The notes: a model not told the origin generated them from the sequence alone. Counted from the stretch's first letter, positions 12,792 through 23,537 are shown. The stretch is DNA of 64,000 nucleotides from Serendipita indica DSM 11827 (GCA_910890315.1 CAJVGD010000032.1:1-64000), one strand, 5' to 3'. A program made the numbers and translations.

Positions 12792-12828
12792 AAAGGTCGG
12801 GAACAGGCCTCGTTAATGGTGAGCGGAG
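12792..12828 (-). promoter_or_regulatory. Conserved upstream block of NLR locus B
   Basis: The match to the block at 3165-3202 starts aaaggtcgggaacagg and ends gagcggag, about 144 nt upstream of the locus B start codon. It is a candidate promoter element retained in both copies. Confidence 0.4.
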
Positions 12829-13827
12829 ACTGGAACATGATGCTGATAGAGATCGTCCAATCAGCATGGACGAGCCATCTTAGGCGCACTGTGGCCATAT
12901 GAAATAAGCAGTTCCTGCCGGTTAAGATCATTGAAGCAGGACGAGCTCGGATCTCAAGGCTCATGACTGGCCCGGTTATGCAGGGCTCAAGATGTCGACC
13001 AGGGCGTGTTTGAAGAATACTGCCAACGTAGGCCGGTATCTTATTACTCGAAAAGATATCAACTCGTTTCTTCTGAGAATAGATGCTCGCTCACATAAGC
13101 TTGAGTATTCGAGGTTTGCTCAAAGTAAAGAGCCAATGCGTCTTCGATCACCTGCGCATTCCAGTGCTCTATATCTGCTCAGATGGTCTTCCTCGCGAAT
13201 TGGGTTCACATACGCAACTCGCCTTGGTTCGAGGATGACTAGCACCGACTGGATACGAGGCGCGCGTGAAGATTATCCAATGGAACTATCCGCGTATACA
13301 GAAGGAAATGCCGACGATAAAAGCACTTCCCATCGCGACCTTATCAGAATTACTCGAAGGGACTTTGGTGAAGAGTGCACGGACAGGCGTAGTCGAACAC
13401 GCCATTAACGTAGATACGGAACCGCTTTCTAACCCATACCGTGGATACCGGACAGGGTTGGAGAGCCCAGGCGCAGTAGTCATCCTTGAAGGAGAGGATG
13501 GTAGTCAATCAGTCATCTCAGTAGCTGGTACATGGTGCATTGGAGAAAAGGTAGTTACCAGTGCCTTTTCACCCACAGAAAGTAGAGATATAATTCGCCA
13601 CTTCGCTCGCATGCTCTATGAGAAGGCAAACCGATGCGCAGGCGAGATACTATTCACCGTTCTCTATCACTTGGTGGGACTGGACCGGGTGCGGCGAGGA
13701 TAAGCTGTATTTGCTAGCAGTTGAACACAGTGAGGGCGAGGGAAAGAGATGGATCGATACAAGCTAATCGTCAGTGACAGGTCAAGACACGCAGCCGAGC
13801 CCTTCGACTGGACCCGCTACGTAGCCG
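12829..13827. other. No gene supported; one unexplained open frame
   Basis: A plus-strand frame at 13266-13703 is open for about 145 codons but starts without an upstream ATG (the first internal ATG is near 13308). It has no domain I recognise and no homologous frame in the equivalent part of the left-hand copy (3.2-4.6 kb). I treat it as probably chance. Otherwise nothing is seen between the NLR promoter and the 3' end of the E2 gene. Confidence 0.45.
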
Positions 13828-14673
13828 CTACGACAGGAGCTTTTCAACTACTTGGTCGTCTGTTATCTTTGCAATGTTCGTTCCCCTATAGTTTAGTCTC
13901 TTCAGAACCTCGATCTTTATTCGCGAATCAGTCGGCGACATGAAAGGCTCGAAGGAAAGACGTACCACTTTCCGTCGCTCGAATCCCAGCGCCTCGAATT
14001 GCTGTACGTGAGCAACGTTGAGACCAGCAGCGGCAATCTCGTCGACGACTGGAGCCTTCTTCACCGGCGCCTTGCCCTTTTTGCCATCAGTAGCCGCCTT
14101 TTCCTCGCCCTCGGTATTTGAAGCTCCTGCCTTCTTCTCCGTTGGTGGCGCACCAGCGTAGATCTCGGCCCAATATCGCGCAGTGTCATTGAAGCTCTCA
14201 CGACTTGTCATGTAGTGCTTCGCTACCTCTGCATCCTGTGGATCTGTTGGCTCGGGACTGCAGAGGAGACTCTGAAGCGAGATCATGGTGCTCTTCAGGG
14301 TGAGAACCGGAGACCAGGCGTCTTTGAGAATATCGAGGCAGATGGCGCCGGAGGCAGAGGACACGTTTGGATGATAGAGTTTTGTCAAAAACTTCATCTT
14401 GGGAGGCGAAAATGGGTATGTCTGTGGGATTACGATGTCTACTTCGTACGTGCCACCCTCGTACGGTGTATCAGGCGGACCGATAAAGGTGCCCAGGAGA
14501 TGCAAGAGAGAATCGTCGACGAGTTCGATCGTGATTTTGGATGCTGTATCTGCTCGGAGATCTGCAAGGAATGTAGGCCAGAGGGCCTGATGTCAGCGCA
14601 CGATGGGTTGACCAGGCAGATTTCGACACGGACCAGCAATCTCCTTTTGTAAACGACGCAATTTGGCATCCAT
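13828..14673 (-). CDS. UBC1: E2 ubiquitin-conjugating enzyme with C-terminal UBA domain (UBC1/UBE2K type)
   Basis: Three exons (14634-14673, 13966-14549, 13828-13914) give 236 residues with consistent phases. The start is MDAKLRRLQKEIA. The UBC fold follows: GTFIGPPDTPYEGG, YPFSPPKMKFLTKLYHPN, and the active-site cysteine in GAICLDILKDAWSPVLTL, then SPEPTDPQDAEVAKHY. A charged linker rich in Lys, Glu and Ala (about 140-190) leads to a UBA domain (LNVAHVQQFEALGFERRKV, then IEVLKRLNYRGTNIAKITDD). The enzyme takes ubiquitin from E1 and passes it to substrates with E3s; UBC1-type E2s extend chains and the UBA binds ubiquitin. The length matches the family. A dead copy lies at 4.7-5.3 kb. It sits between an NLR and an F-box array; direct functional linkage is inference. 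Confidence 0.93.
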
Positions 14674-14890
14674 ATTCCAGAGACTAGTCAAATCGTATCG
14701 AATCTTTACTGGCGGAGTGCCGCTGACGCGTTGTCGATGTCCGAGGTCACGGTCGGGTACAGACGCCGTGGTTGATAAACACAACAAGAGTCTGGCAATA
14801 GAAAAGATTATTCAAGAATAAGCTCGAATAGACGCGCAGGCGTTGATCCAAGTCACACTCGCAGTCGTAGTCGGCGCCAGAAGTCAGTGG

Positions 14891-14906
14891 TTTGTTTGGC
14901 ACTGAC
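14891..14906 (+). promoter_or_regulatory. Conserved motif upstream of F-box gene D
   Basis: The sequence tttgtttggcactgac lies about 85-100 nt before the ATG at 14990. Closely similar copies lie at similar distances upstream of loci F, G, I and J. It probably belongs to the shared promoter of this family. Confidence 0.5.
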
Positions 14907-14989
14907 TTGGAGTTGAACGCGACAAGACAGCAAGTGCACGGTCGACATTAGTTGCCACCATAGATATATACATCGTTCTAGATATCATA

Positions 14990-16336
14990 ATGAACGTTCC
15001 ATCTCCAGGTGGCTTGCATATGGCCTCCATATACCGACTTCCAACGGAAACAATGCGCTCTATCCTTCTCTACTCCTACAAAGAACACGGCTCGAGTCGT
15101 TGGAATCTGGCATGCATCGATTCGCGAACCCGGAGGATCGTCGTTTCAACACCATTATTCTGGACATCCATTTCTGTGGACTACCGAGACTATAAAGGTC
15201 AGGACTTTGAGTCTCTTCTTGAGCTCTTGCGGACGCAACTTCGTCGCTGCGGTCCAGTAGTGCCACTCTCCGTGGCTTGGCTCACCTCGACCACCGAGCG
15301 TCACATGGCACGATTACTTCAGCTGTTCATCGACAATAATGCTCCCCTCAATCGCTGGAAACGTCTGATAGTCAAAGCAAACGGGATCTTTCCGACCGCT
15401 ATGCTAAACCAAGAACGCCTGGGAGAGTTTACGAGGCTGGAGAGACTGGTGATTGCTGGTTCATATCCCCACTTTTTCTTTCACCACCTCGAGAAGACTC
15501 AAAATCTTGAAAATCTAAAAGAGCTCACTGTCCATTCAGAGCTAGTCCCATACGACGAGCTCTCGATGGCATTACCGCGCGTGATGAGTGCCATCAAAAA
15601 ACTCGAAATCAAAACGCGCTCTACATTTTCTTTGGGAATAGAACCAAACATATTCGCCCTCAAATGCGACAAGTTGGAGAAGCACTGTCGCTTTCCTCAT
15701 CTCCAGGAGCTCACGGTGAATACTTGCTCGATACAACTGAAGCCGGCTAGCATTCCGCTCGTCACGCACCTCGACGTACATTTCCGACTTGCCGATCCAG
15801 ATCCTCTGGTCGTCACCTTTCCAGCACTGACTTCCCTGGTTCTCAGGTGCGCGATGAAAGACCTTAGACCACTCACTTGGCTTGACGCACCTAACTTGGT
15901 GTCTATCAAAATCGATGCTGCATCCACATTGACCAAAACGCCCTCTCACGGCGACGCACCGTCAAACGAGGAGCTCGAGTTTCTCAGCTACCCGCGCGTA
16001 TCAAAACTCGAAATCTATATCCACTTATACTCGGCAGAACTGCATTGTCTCTTGCCTCATTTTCCCGCTGCGCGGTTTATGACCATTCCACTCAACGTCG
16101 GGTTTCCCTTTGAACTCGTCACTGGATTGTTGGATCTGCTTATAGACTGCAACCCAGCAGAAAGAGACGTCACGGGGGATATTCTATACAAGGAGCTGGA
16201 GATCGTCGAGGTGTTGTCTGTCCGCGACGTAGACTTTGACGCGGAAGAGTGGAAGGCGGCAAAGAAGACTGTTCCGAGTAGACTTCTCAATAGTAAGCTC
16301 CGCAAAGTCACGGTGAATCCGATCAAGTGGACATGA
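14990..16336 (+). CDS. F-box/LRR-like protein, family 1 member D (intact)
   Basis: A single exon codes 448 residues. Residues about 12-55 form an F-box-like segment (IYRLPTETMRSILLYSYKEH, then DSRTRRIVVSTPLFWTSI). The remainder has irregular leucine-rich units (LKELTVHSELV, LQELTVNTCSIQL, VTHLDVHFRLA, FPALTSLVLRCAM) typical of fungal F-box/LRR proteins. Such proteins are usually the substrate-recognising subunits of SCF ubiquitin ligases, where the F-box binds Skp1 and the repeats bind the substrate; the substrate is unknown. It ends NPIKWT, similar to RCIEWD in locus G. A second ATG (MASIYRLPTE, near 15020) could also start the protein; the paralogues' starts favour the first. It heads a seven-locus tandem array and is its most diverged member. 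Confidence 0.85.
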   Translation: MNVPSPGGLHMASIYRLPTETMRSILLYSYKEHGSSRWNLACIDSRTRRIVVSTPLFWTSISVDYRDYKGQDFESLLELLRTQLRRCGPVVPLSVAWLTSTTERHMARLLQLFIDNNAPLNRWKRLIVKANGIFPTAMLNQERLGEFTRLERLVIAGSYPHFFFHHLEKTQNLENLKELTVHSELVPYDELSMALPRVMSAIKKLEIKTRSTFSLGIEPNIFALKCDKLEKHCRFPHLQELTVNTCSIQLKPASIPLVTHLDVHFRLADPDPLVVTFPALTSLVLRCAMKDLRPLTWLDAPNLVSIKIDAASTLTKTPSHGDAPSNEELEFLSYPRVSKLEIYIHLYSAELHCLLPHFPAARFMTIPLNVGFPFELVTGLLDLLIDCNPAERDVTGDILYKELEIVEVLSVRDVDFDAEEWKAAKKTVPSRLLNSKLRKVTVNPIKWT

Positions 16337-16575
16337 CTTCCATCGCTTCATATAGTAGACAGTCTACAGAACAATTTGTAATAGGACATTCCCTCTCAAT
16401 GTTATCTCCGATATAATTATCGCGCCATATCCTGTGAGGGATCTCTAACGGGCGGTAGTGTTTAAATTTTATGAGTTGTGGTAGCCGCCTTACTTGATCC
16501 CGCCCATGGCGACCCTGTGAGCGTGCGGATGAGAATGCGATAATAAACGCACTTATACGTATTATAGATATCGGA
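16337..16575. other. Intergenic flank between F-box loci D and E
   Basis: No gene. An AT-rich stretch with tatacgtattatagatat just before 16576 could serve as a TATA-like element for the truncated locus E. Confidence 0.4.
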
Positions 16576-17400
16576 ATGAATGCAGAAAACGTGTATGTGC
16601 CCCCAATACATCGACTACCGATAGAGCTGCTGCGCTCGATACTCCTCTCCTATAGAGAAAACTACCCAGTGCAATTCGACCTGAGCAGTGTAAACCTTTG
16701 CGAGGCCGTCCTGTTCGTTTGGCAAAAAGATTGCCCTCGGCTACGAAAACAAGGTGAGCCTGGCCTCAGAGATAATGGTCATTCATGGCTTTATATTCAC
16801 TCCCAGAGGTCGAACATGGACCCTTCATCTCCAGAAAATTCGTTCGTTGCACCCATCCATCGACTTCCAGTAGAACTACTACACTCGATACTCCTTCTCT
16901 CCTATAGAAACCAGTCTGTAATTCCCTGGAAAGCAGGGTGGATCGATTCGCGCACACGATACATCGTTATTTCAACACCTTTGTTTTGGGCAACTCTTTT
17001 GGTTCACTCCCAGGTGCAAGCAGCCCGAGATTTCGATTCTCTGGTTGAGATGCTAGGTGTCCAGCTGGACCGCTGCGGAACGGTCCTTCTATTGATCGCT
17101 TTGTGGTTCACGTCTGGGACCGAGCATCACATGTCGAGGTGGCTCTGCCTCTTCATCGAACAGGACGCGTCTTTCGAGCGTGATCTCACGTTTTCGACCT
17201 GACTTCTACCGTATCGAGAATACTCGAGACGTTGGTAGTCTAGAGGGCATGTACGTTTGTGAAAACTCCATGTCGTACGAGTTCGCCGTGGCTCTACTGC
17301 AAGCATAGGGCAGGAGGGACTGGAACGCAACGGCAAAGGAGATGCTTGAGGACAAGGATCTGTTAAATATGAACGCGTGAAGTGATCCACATGGCATTTT
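16576..17400 (+). pseudogene. Two nested truncated family-1 F-box copies (locus E)
   Basis: One open frame runs from 16576 to 17202 but contains two gene starts. The first (MNAENVYVPPIHRLPIELL) matches the family N-terminus for only about 35 codons. Then comes sequence resembling the family's upstream region (gtttggcaaa near 16716), and a second start (MDPSSPENSFVAPIHRLPVE, 16816) begins another copy. That copy reads DSRTRYIVISTPLFWATLLV and ends after FIEQDASFER at a stop. Beyond it, RPDFYRIENTRDVGSLEGMY (about 17195-17260) is a later part of the protein in another frame, showing a deletion of roughly 50 codons. The LRR half is absent. Confidence 0.8.
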
Positions 17401-17550
17401 GGAAGACAAAGCTCCCGCTTGGTGGCGAACTGCTTGCTTGTGAAGTCAGAGACAGAGTGAGTAATTCGTCGGGATGTTTGCGACTAGAGGCCAGTAAATA
17501 TATAGACTCGTTCATAGTTGTAGGAAATGGTCCAAATAGAAATTGTTTGT

Positions 17551-17565
17551 TTGTTTGGCACCGAC
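17551..17565 (+). promoter_or_regulatory. Conserved motif upstream of F-box locus F
   Basis: The sequence ttgtttggcaccgac lies about 85-100 nt before the ATG at 17649, matching the motif at the other family-1 loci. Confidence 0.5.
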
Positions 17566-17648
17566 GTTATTACAGCCAGGACATACGGTGAGAATAATGC
17601 TCAAAAACTCGCCCCTTTTAAACTCATATCCAGTCCTACGAGTCGTAA

Positions 17649-18971
17649 TGGACAATTTACCTCCGGAGATCCGTCCATTTGTCTCACCCATCGACTGCCA
17701 ACCGAGCTGCTGCGTCTGATTCTCCTCACATGTCAGCAAGAGAAGATCTTCAGTACTTGGAAACTTGGATCCATCGATTCGCGCACACGGAATATCGTTA
17801 TGTCGACTTTACTATTCTGGACAACCTCTACGTCATCTATATCCAGCACACGCGCTGCAATTTCGAAGCTATTATTGAGAAACTACGTTTGCAACTCCAA
17901 CGCTGTGGTCCCGTCCTGCCGTTGACCATCCTTTGGGTGACCATCGCTACTGAGCATCATATATCGCGATTATTCTGGCTCTTTATCGAGAACGATGTGC
18001 CATTCGACCGTCGGAAGACGCTCACGGTGAAAGCGCAGGGAGTGTTTCCGAGCCCAATGCTCGCGGAGGGTAGACTGGGAGAGTTTACAAGCTTGAAGGC
18101 GCTGGGGATCCCGGATACACATCCTCACCTTTTCTTCCACCATCTGGAAAAGACACGAGATTTTGCAGATCTCAAGGAGGTTGACATTGCTGAGGAGACT
18201 CTCCCGCACGAAGAGCTTACGAGGGCTCTACCACGAGTCATGGGTGCAGTCAAGAATCTCACTCTAAAGGTACCATCGAGATTCTCTTCTGGTCTCCGGC
18301 CAAACGTGACCGCTCTCAAATGCGGAACACTGCTCAATCACTGCCCCTTGCCTCACCTCAAAGAACTGTCCGTCAAAGTATGCTCCGTCCACCTCAACCC
18401 ATCGTACATACCGCGCTTAACACACCTCGAAATCTACTTTAGCCTCTCCCGGCAAGTTGACACCGTGCTCAAGTTTCCAGCGCTGACATTCCTGATCCTC
18501 GAGTGCGGAAAAAACGATCTCCAACCGCTCACGTGGCTCTCCACGCCCAATATCACTATACTCAAGCTCACCCGCTTGACACTGTCCGAATCGTTTTCCC
18601 GCCCCGATGCGCCTCCTATCACGCGGCTCAGCTTTCTCACTTATCCGCGCGTCGCTGATTTGCAGATTGAGATTCCACTGGACACAGGGGAACTTCGTGC
18701 ACTTTTACCTCACTCCCCTGCGACTAGAGATATGATCATCCCATTCAATGTATCTGCTCTCGAAGGGCTGGATATTGTCTTATTCGACTTGCTAGCAGAT
18801 TATAGCCCCATATAAATGGACCAACCAAGAGGAATTCGATACCAGGAGCTCTAGGGGGTTGTGCCGTTGTCCTCAGGCGAGACCAACATAGACCAAGTGG
18901 ATTGGAGAGGGGCTCTGGTTCGTAGGTTTCCCAATAGCAAGCTCCAGCATCTGAGAATCGTACTACTGTAA
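17649..18971 (+). pseudogene. F-box/LRR-like family 1 member F, frameshifted
   Basis: This is the closest relative of the intact gene at 23685-25010, in both coding and upstream sequence. The start codon (MDNLPPEIRP) is out of frame with the F-box (HRLPTELLRLILLTCQQEKI). A second frame change occurs near 17830, after STLLFWTT. From about 17830 to 18813 one long frame covers the LRR-like body (LFHHLEK-type segment, LKELSVKVCSVHLNPSYIPR). It then stops early at YSPI, and the remaining C-terminus (GVVPLSSGETNIDQVDWRGA) is still readable up to 18971 apart from another stop near 18852. At least two frameshifts and two stops imply recent loss. Confidence 0.85.
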
Positions 18972-18992
18972 AGGATAGTCAAATAGAAATCG

Positions 18993-19010
18993 TTTGTTTG
19001 TTTGGCACTA
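18993..19010 (+). promoter_or_regulatory. Conserved motif upstream of F-box locus G
   Basis: The sequence tttgtttgtttggcacta lies about 85-100 nt before the ATG at 19095. The flank after it (ggccacaatacacggtgagaa) also matches the flank of locus F. Confidence 0.5.
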
Positions 19011-19094
19011 CGGTTGGTCCCGGCCACAATACACGGTGAGAATCATCTTCAAATCTTGGCCCTTTTAATCTTATATGCAGTTCTAAGAGTCGTA

Positions 19095-20436
19095 ATGGAC
19101 CTTTTACCTCCGGAAACCCTGTCCGTTGCTCCCATTCATCGACTGCCAACCGAGCTGCTGCGCTCTATACTCCTTCTCTCCTATATAGACAACTATACAA
19201 TTGGCTGGAAGGCTGGGTGGATCAGTGCGCATACCCGAGATATTGCCCTCTCGACTCCGCTCTTCTGGACAAATGTCTGGGTATTCACGCGCACTGGTCG
19301 CAGTTTTGAGTCTCTTTCTGAGATGCTCGCTGTACAGCTCCATCGATGTGGCTCGATTCTACCATTGACTGTTCTGTGGTCCACGGCTATTGCTACCGAG
19401 GATCAGATGTCGGTATTGCTTGGGCTCTTCATCGAGCACAAAGCCCCATTCAACCGCTGGACAGAGTTCAGACTCAACGCACACACTTCTTTACCTCTCA
19501 ATATCCCGAGAGAGGCTGATCTCGGGGAATTTTCAAGCCTAGAACAGCTCGCGATTTCAGGCATACGACCTAACCTCTTCTTTCACTATCTCGAGTCGAC
19601 ACAAGATCTGGGTGCCTTGGAGGAGCTGGAATTCGGTCCTCCATCTCTCTCGTACGACGAGCTAGCCATGGCTGCCGCGGACGATGAGTGCGCTCAAAAG
19701 ACTCACCATGGACCCCCGCTCGGCGCTCTCCTCAAGCCTCCCATCGAACATCATTGGTCTCATATGCGGAACATTGACGCCTGTCTATCATTTCCCTAAC
19801 CTCAAGGAACTCGCCGTCGAAGTTTGCACGAGACAACTCACTCCATCTCATATTCCACTCGTGACACACCTTGAGATATACTTCCAAATTCTTCTCTTGG
19901 ACAATTCGACTTTCGAGTTTCCAGCGCTGACTATTCTCATTCTCAAGTGTGCAATGGGAGATCTTAGACCGCTCACGTGGCTCTCCGCTCCGAGCCTCAC
20001 TTTCCTCAGAGTTGAACCTGTCTCAGCGCCAATCGATCCGACTTATCACAAGGACGCGCCCCCTAATACCCAACTGAAATTTCTCACCTATCCAAATGTC
20101 TCCTGTATTCAAGTTCATATCCCACTCAATCTCGCAGATCTCGGGGCTCTCATAAGTCACTTCCCTGCCGCGCGGAAGATGGCTATTCCCCTCCGTATAC
20201 CGGTCATTGACGGACTCGATGCGCTGCTGTTCGATTTATTCGAAGATTACGACCCGAATAAGCGTGCTGGTCCAAGCCAGATCCGTCACAAGGAGCTGGA
20301 GACTGTCGACGTATTGGCGATGGACATAGGTCCTTTCCACAAGAACGAGTGGGATGCTGCGGCAAATAATTTCTTGGGTAGATTTCCTGATACTAAGCTA
20401 AAAGAACTCACCATTAGGTGCATCGAGTGGGACTGA
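19095..20436 (+). pseudogene. F-box/LRR-like family 1 member G, single frameshift
   Basis: It starts MDLLPPETLSVAPIHRLPTE and keeps the F-box (LLRSILLLSYIDNYTIGWKA) and the first LRR-like units. Near 19672 the family's ALPRVM motif has lost two bases, so the first frame ends at 19799. The second frame picks up at MSALKRLTM (19684) and runs to the normal end IRCIEWD (20436). All other family landmarks are present, so it is otherwise full length. It is broken in this sequence, but a sequencing error at one site cannot be excluded. Confidence 0.8.
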
Positions 20437-20637
20437 ACGCAGTTGTATCCTACATCTTCGACTAATTACAAAGATGGTGTAATAGAAATTGCGAATGGTC
20501 ATACAAAAACGCCGAGCTGTTCCTAGAAGAGCGTCTTTGTGTGGTGCTACCTAACTTGGTCACGACCACGACAACACGATGGCAATTAGCGACGACTTAG
20601 GACACCTTTGAACACATACCCTACGTCCATCAATGGT

Positions 20638-21992
20638 CATGAAGGACTTGTCATCTCCAGAAAGCCTCTATGTGGCACCCATCCATCGTCTGCCCATCGA
20701 GCTCCTGTCCTCAATCCTGCCTCTCTCCATCTCCAACGTGTATCAATGCCGATGGAGGCTCGCGGGTATCGATTCACGGATGCGAAGTATCACCATCTCG
20801 ACTCTGGCCGTTTGGACCTGGATCCGTGTTTCCTACCGTCCAAATATGGGTCATGATTTCGGATCTAGGCTCGAAAATCCTACGTCTTTCGCTTTCTCGC
20901 TGCGGTCCAATCTACTCACTGTCTGTCAATTGGTCTACTCAAGCCTCCAAAGACGATATAGGACAACCACTTCGACTGTTTATCCGTCGTAATGCCCCAG
21001 TTAATCGGTGGAAACGCCTAAAGGTTGCGTTCCAACGCGTCTTTCCAAGTCATGTACCAGAGGAGGACGTCATAGGAGAATTCACCAGCTTGGAGATGCT
21101 TGTAACTCATTGCGCTTATCCCCACTTTCATTTGTATCATATCGAGCGCACTCAGGATCTCGAGATGCTGAAAATGGTAGAGGTCGGCCTAGAGTCTCTC
21201 TCACACGGAGAGCTCAAGAAGGCTCTACCGTGAGTTATGACTACTATCAAGCGGCTCCATGTACGATCCACCTACAAGCTCCCTTCAAACCTCGAACAAA
21301 ATTTAGTCACTCTCCAATGCGAAGAGCTGTTTCATCATCATCGGTTTCCTCATCCCGAATCACTGGCAATCAAATCCTGTTGAATATAGCTGGAGCCTTC
21401 GCTATCCCCTCGTCACTCACCTCGGGATATCCGTTGTCGGCTCCTACACTGGCAGTTAGCCACTCGAGCTCCCACGCCTGACGTCCCTGGTGATCGAGTG
21501 CGCAAATAATGATATCTCACCATTGACGTGGGTTGTCACACCCAGCCTTACGTATCCCAAACTGAGAGAGCTCTCAGGAGAGGCCATCCCAATACTTACC
21601 GATCACCCCTTCCCCACACATCCTGCGCAGCTACACTTGTCGAGCTACCAAAAAGTTATCAACTTGCACGTCCACCTCTCTCTGAGCACCGGGGTTAGGC
21701 GCTCTTCTACCTCGCTTTCTCGGGGTGCAAGCATGGTCATCCCATTCGATTTTCCAATAAATGCAATATCTAACAATATCCTACTGGGCATGCTCAAAGA
21801 TCTCCATCCAGGAGAGGAGCACGCCTCCTGCGATATTCGATACAAGGAGCTGGAGACTATTCAAGTATCGTCAACATGGCAAGCCGACGTCGACAGAGAA
21901 TGCTGGAACAAGGTGGTAGAACAAGTACTCAGTTACCTTTCCAATAGCAAGCTGAAAAATCTCAGCATCAAATCAATCCGTTGGAACTGTGA
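20638..21992 (+). pseudogene. F-box/LRR-like family 1 member H, several lesions
   Basis: It begins MKDLSSPESLYVAPIHRLPI with a recognisable F-box (ELLSSILPLSISNVYQCRWR, DSRMRSITIST). The frame changes near 20885, runs through RCGPIYSLSVNWSTQASKDD and EEDVIGEFTSLEMLVTHCAY to a stop at KKALP (about 21231), and is then interrupted again before a last frame from 21490 (CANNDISPLTWVVTPSLTYP ... LKNLSIKSIRWN). At least two frameshifts and two stops. It is one of the older dead members, judged by divergence. A degenerate form of the family upstream motif lies near 20536. Confidence 0.8.
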
Positions 21993-22109
21993 CACCATTT
22001 CAGAGTCGGTCTGTGGATTCCCCCAGCGAGTTTATATAGATGCTAGACATGGTCCTGGCAATGCGTATATGCTTCCAAACCGATGTTTCATGGCCCGCGT
22101 TAGGGGGGT

Positions 22110-22124
22110 TTGTTTGGCGCCGAC
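22110..22124 (+). promoter_or_regulatory. Conserved motif upstream of F-box gene I
   Basis: The sequence ttgtttggcgccgac lies about 90-100 nt before the ATG at 22212, followed by cttggcc-type sequence as in locus J. Confidence 0.5.
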
Positions 22125-22211
22125 TCGCTTGGCCTTGGGCACGACCTCGGGGTGCGCGCCTGGTCAAAAGCAAAGCACCCGTGAACTCACAAACTCCTCC
22201 AACAATCGAAA

Positions 22212-23537
22212 ATGGACTTCTTGTCTTCTACTATTGCCCCTATCCACCGACTTCCAAACGAATTGTTGGGTCAGATTCTACTCTCGTGCCGCAGAGAGCA
22301 AGGGCGCAATCCTTGGAAGCTTGGATCCATCGATTCACGCACACGGAATATCGTTATCTCGACTCCGTTATTCTGGATAACCCTCCATGTAGGCTACATT
22401 CACGGTCAGCGCTTCAACTTTGAGTCTCTTATAGAAAAACTCCGCATGCAACTCCGACGCTGTGGCCCAGTCCTACCATTGACCGTTTTCTGGGTCACCG
22501 TCGCCACTGAGCATCATATATCGCGGTTGCTCTGGCTTTTCATCGAGGAGAATGCGCCACTAGACCGTTGGGAAGCGCTCACGGTGAAAGCTCAAGGGGT
22601 ATTTCCAGCCTCAATGCTCACGGAGAACAGACTAGGAGAATTTGCAAACTTGAAGGTGTTGGCGATTGCGGGTACACATCCTCACTTTTTCTTCCACCAT
22701 CTCGAAAAGACGCGGGATCTTGGAAATCTCAAAGAAGTTTCCGTCGGAGTAGATACTCTCCCGTATGAAAAGCTCGTGAGCGCTCTCCCGCGAGTCATGG
22801 GCGCGACCAAGAGTCTGACATTGAACTCATCCGGGGACTTTACTACAAGCCTGCCATCAAATATAATGGTCCTCAAATGCTTCACATTGTTTAATCGAAG
22901 CCCGTTTCCCCATCTCAAAGAACTCTCCGTCATATTATGCTCCATCCGTCTCCATCCCTTGGACATACCATGTGTAACGCACCTCGAAATCTACTTTAAC
23001 CTCTCCTGGAACCTCGATACCGTGCTCGAGTTTCCAGCGCTGACATCCCTGGTCCTCGAGTGCGCAAAAAACGATCTCCGACCACTCACGTGGTTCGCAG
23101 CGCCTAATATCACTTTCTTCAAGCTCAAGCTCCCGGCGTTTTCCAACTCGCTTTCCCACCCTGGCGCGCCTCCTATCACGCAGCTCAACTTTCTCACTTA
23201 TCCGCGCGTCGCAAATTTACAAATTAAGATTCCATTGGACCTGGAGGAACTTTGTGCACTATTACCTCGCTTTCCTGCGACCAGCGACATGGTCATCCCT
23301 CTCAACACATCTGGCCGTGAGAGCATGGACACTGTCTTGCTCGACTTGTTGACAGAGTGTAACTCTGTGGAAAGCAAACAGGAAAGTGCTATAAGATACC
23401 CAGAGCTCACGAACCTCGTGCTGATATCTTCAGGCGAGGTGGACGTTCATGAAGCGGACTGGAAGGACAGGCTGCGCCATAGGTTTCCTGATAGTAAACT
23501 TCATAATCTAACAATTAGATTGTCTCGATGGGAATAA
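22212..23537 (+). CDS. F-box/LRR-like protein, family 1 member I (intact)
   Basis: A single exon codes 441 residues, starting MDFLSSTIAPIHRLPNELLG. F-box-like segment at residues about 8-55 (GSIDSRTRNIVISTPLFWIT). It is followed by RCGPVLPLTVFWVTVATEHH, the family signature LFHHLEK-type segment (THPHFFFHHLEKTRDLGNLK), LPRVMGA, and LRR-like units (LKELSVILCSIRLHPLDIP, VTHLEIYFNLSW, FPALTSLVLECAKNDLRPL). It ends LHNLTIRLSRWE. The likely role is an SCF substrate receptor, inferred from the F-box plus LRR layout; no substrate can be named. It shares high similarity with member J downstream and lies 0.15 kb upstream of it, in the same orientation with its own upstream motif, so the two are probably separate transcripts. 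Confidence 0.87.
   Translation: MDFLSSTIAPIHRLPNELLGQILLSCRREQGRNPWKLGSIDSRTRNIVISTPLFWITLHVGYIHGQRFNFESLIEKLRMQLRRCGPVLPLTVFWVTVATEHHISRLLWLFIEENAPLDRWEALTVKAQGVFPASMLTENRLGEFANLKVLAIAGTHPHFFFHHLEKTRDLGNLKEVSVGVDTLPYEKLVSALPRVMGATKSLTLNSSGDFTTSLPSNIMVLKCFTLFNRSPFPHLKELSVILCSIRLHPLDIPCVTHLEIYFNLSWNLDTVLEFPALTSLVLECAKNDLRPLTWFAAPNITFFKLKLPAFSNSLSHPGAPPITQLNFLTYPRVANLQIKIPLDLEELCALLPRFPATSDMVIPLNTSGRESMDTVLLDLLTECNSVESKQESAIRYPELTNLVLISSGEVDVHEADWKDRLRHRFPDSKLHNLTIRLSRWE

Noticed and set aside
13266-13703. Plus-strand open frame of about 145 codons upstream of the E2 3' end
   Set aside because: No ATG at its beginning, no domain, and no counterpart in the duplicated block at 3.2-4.6 kb.
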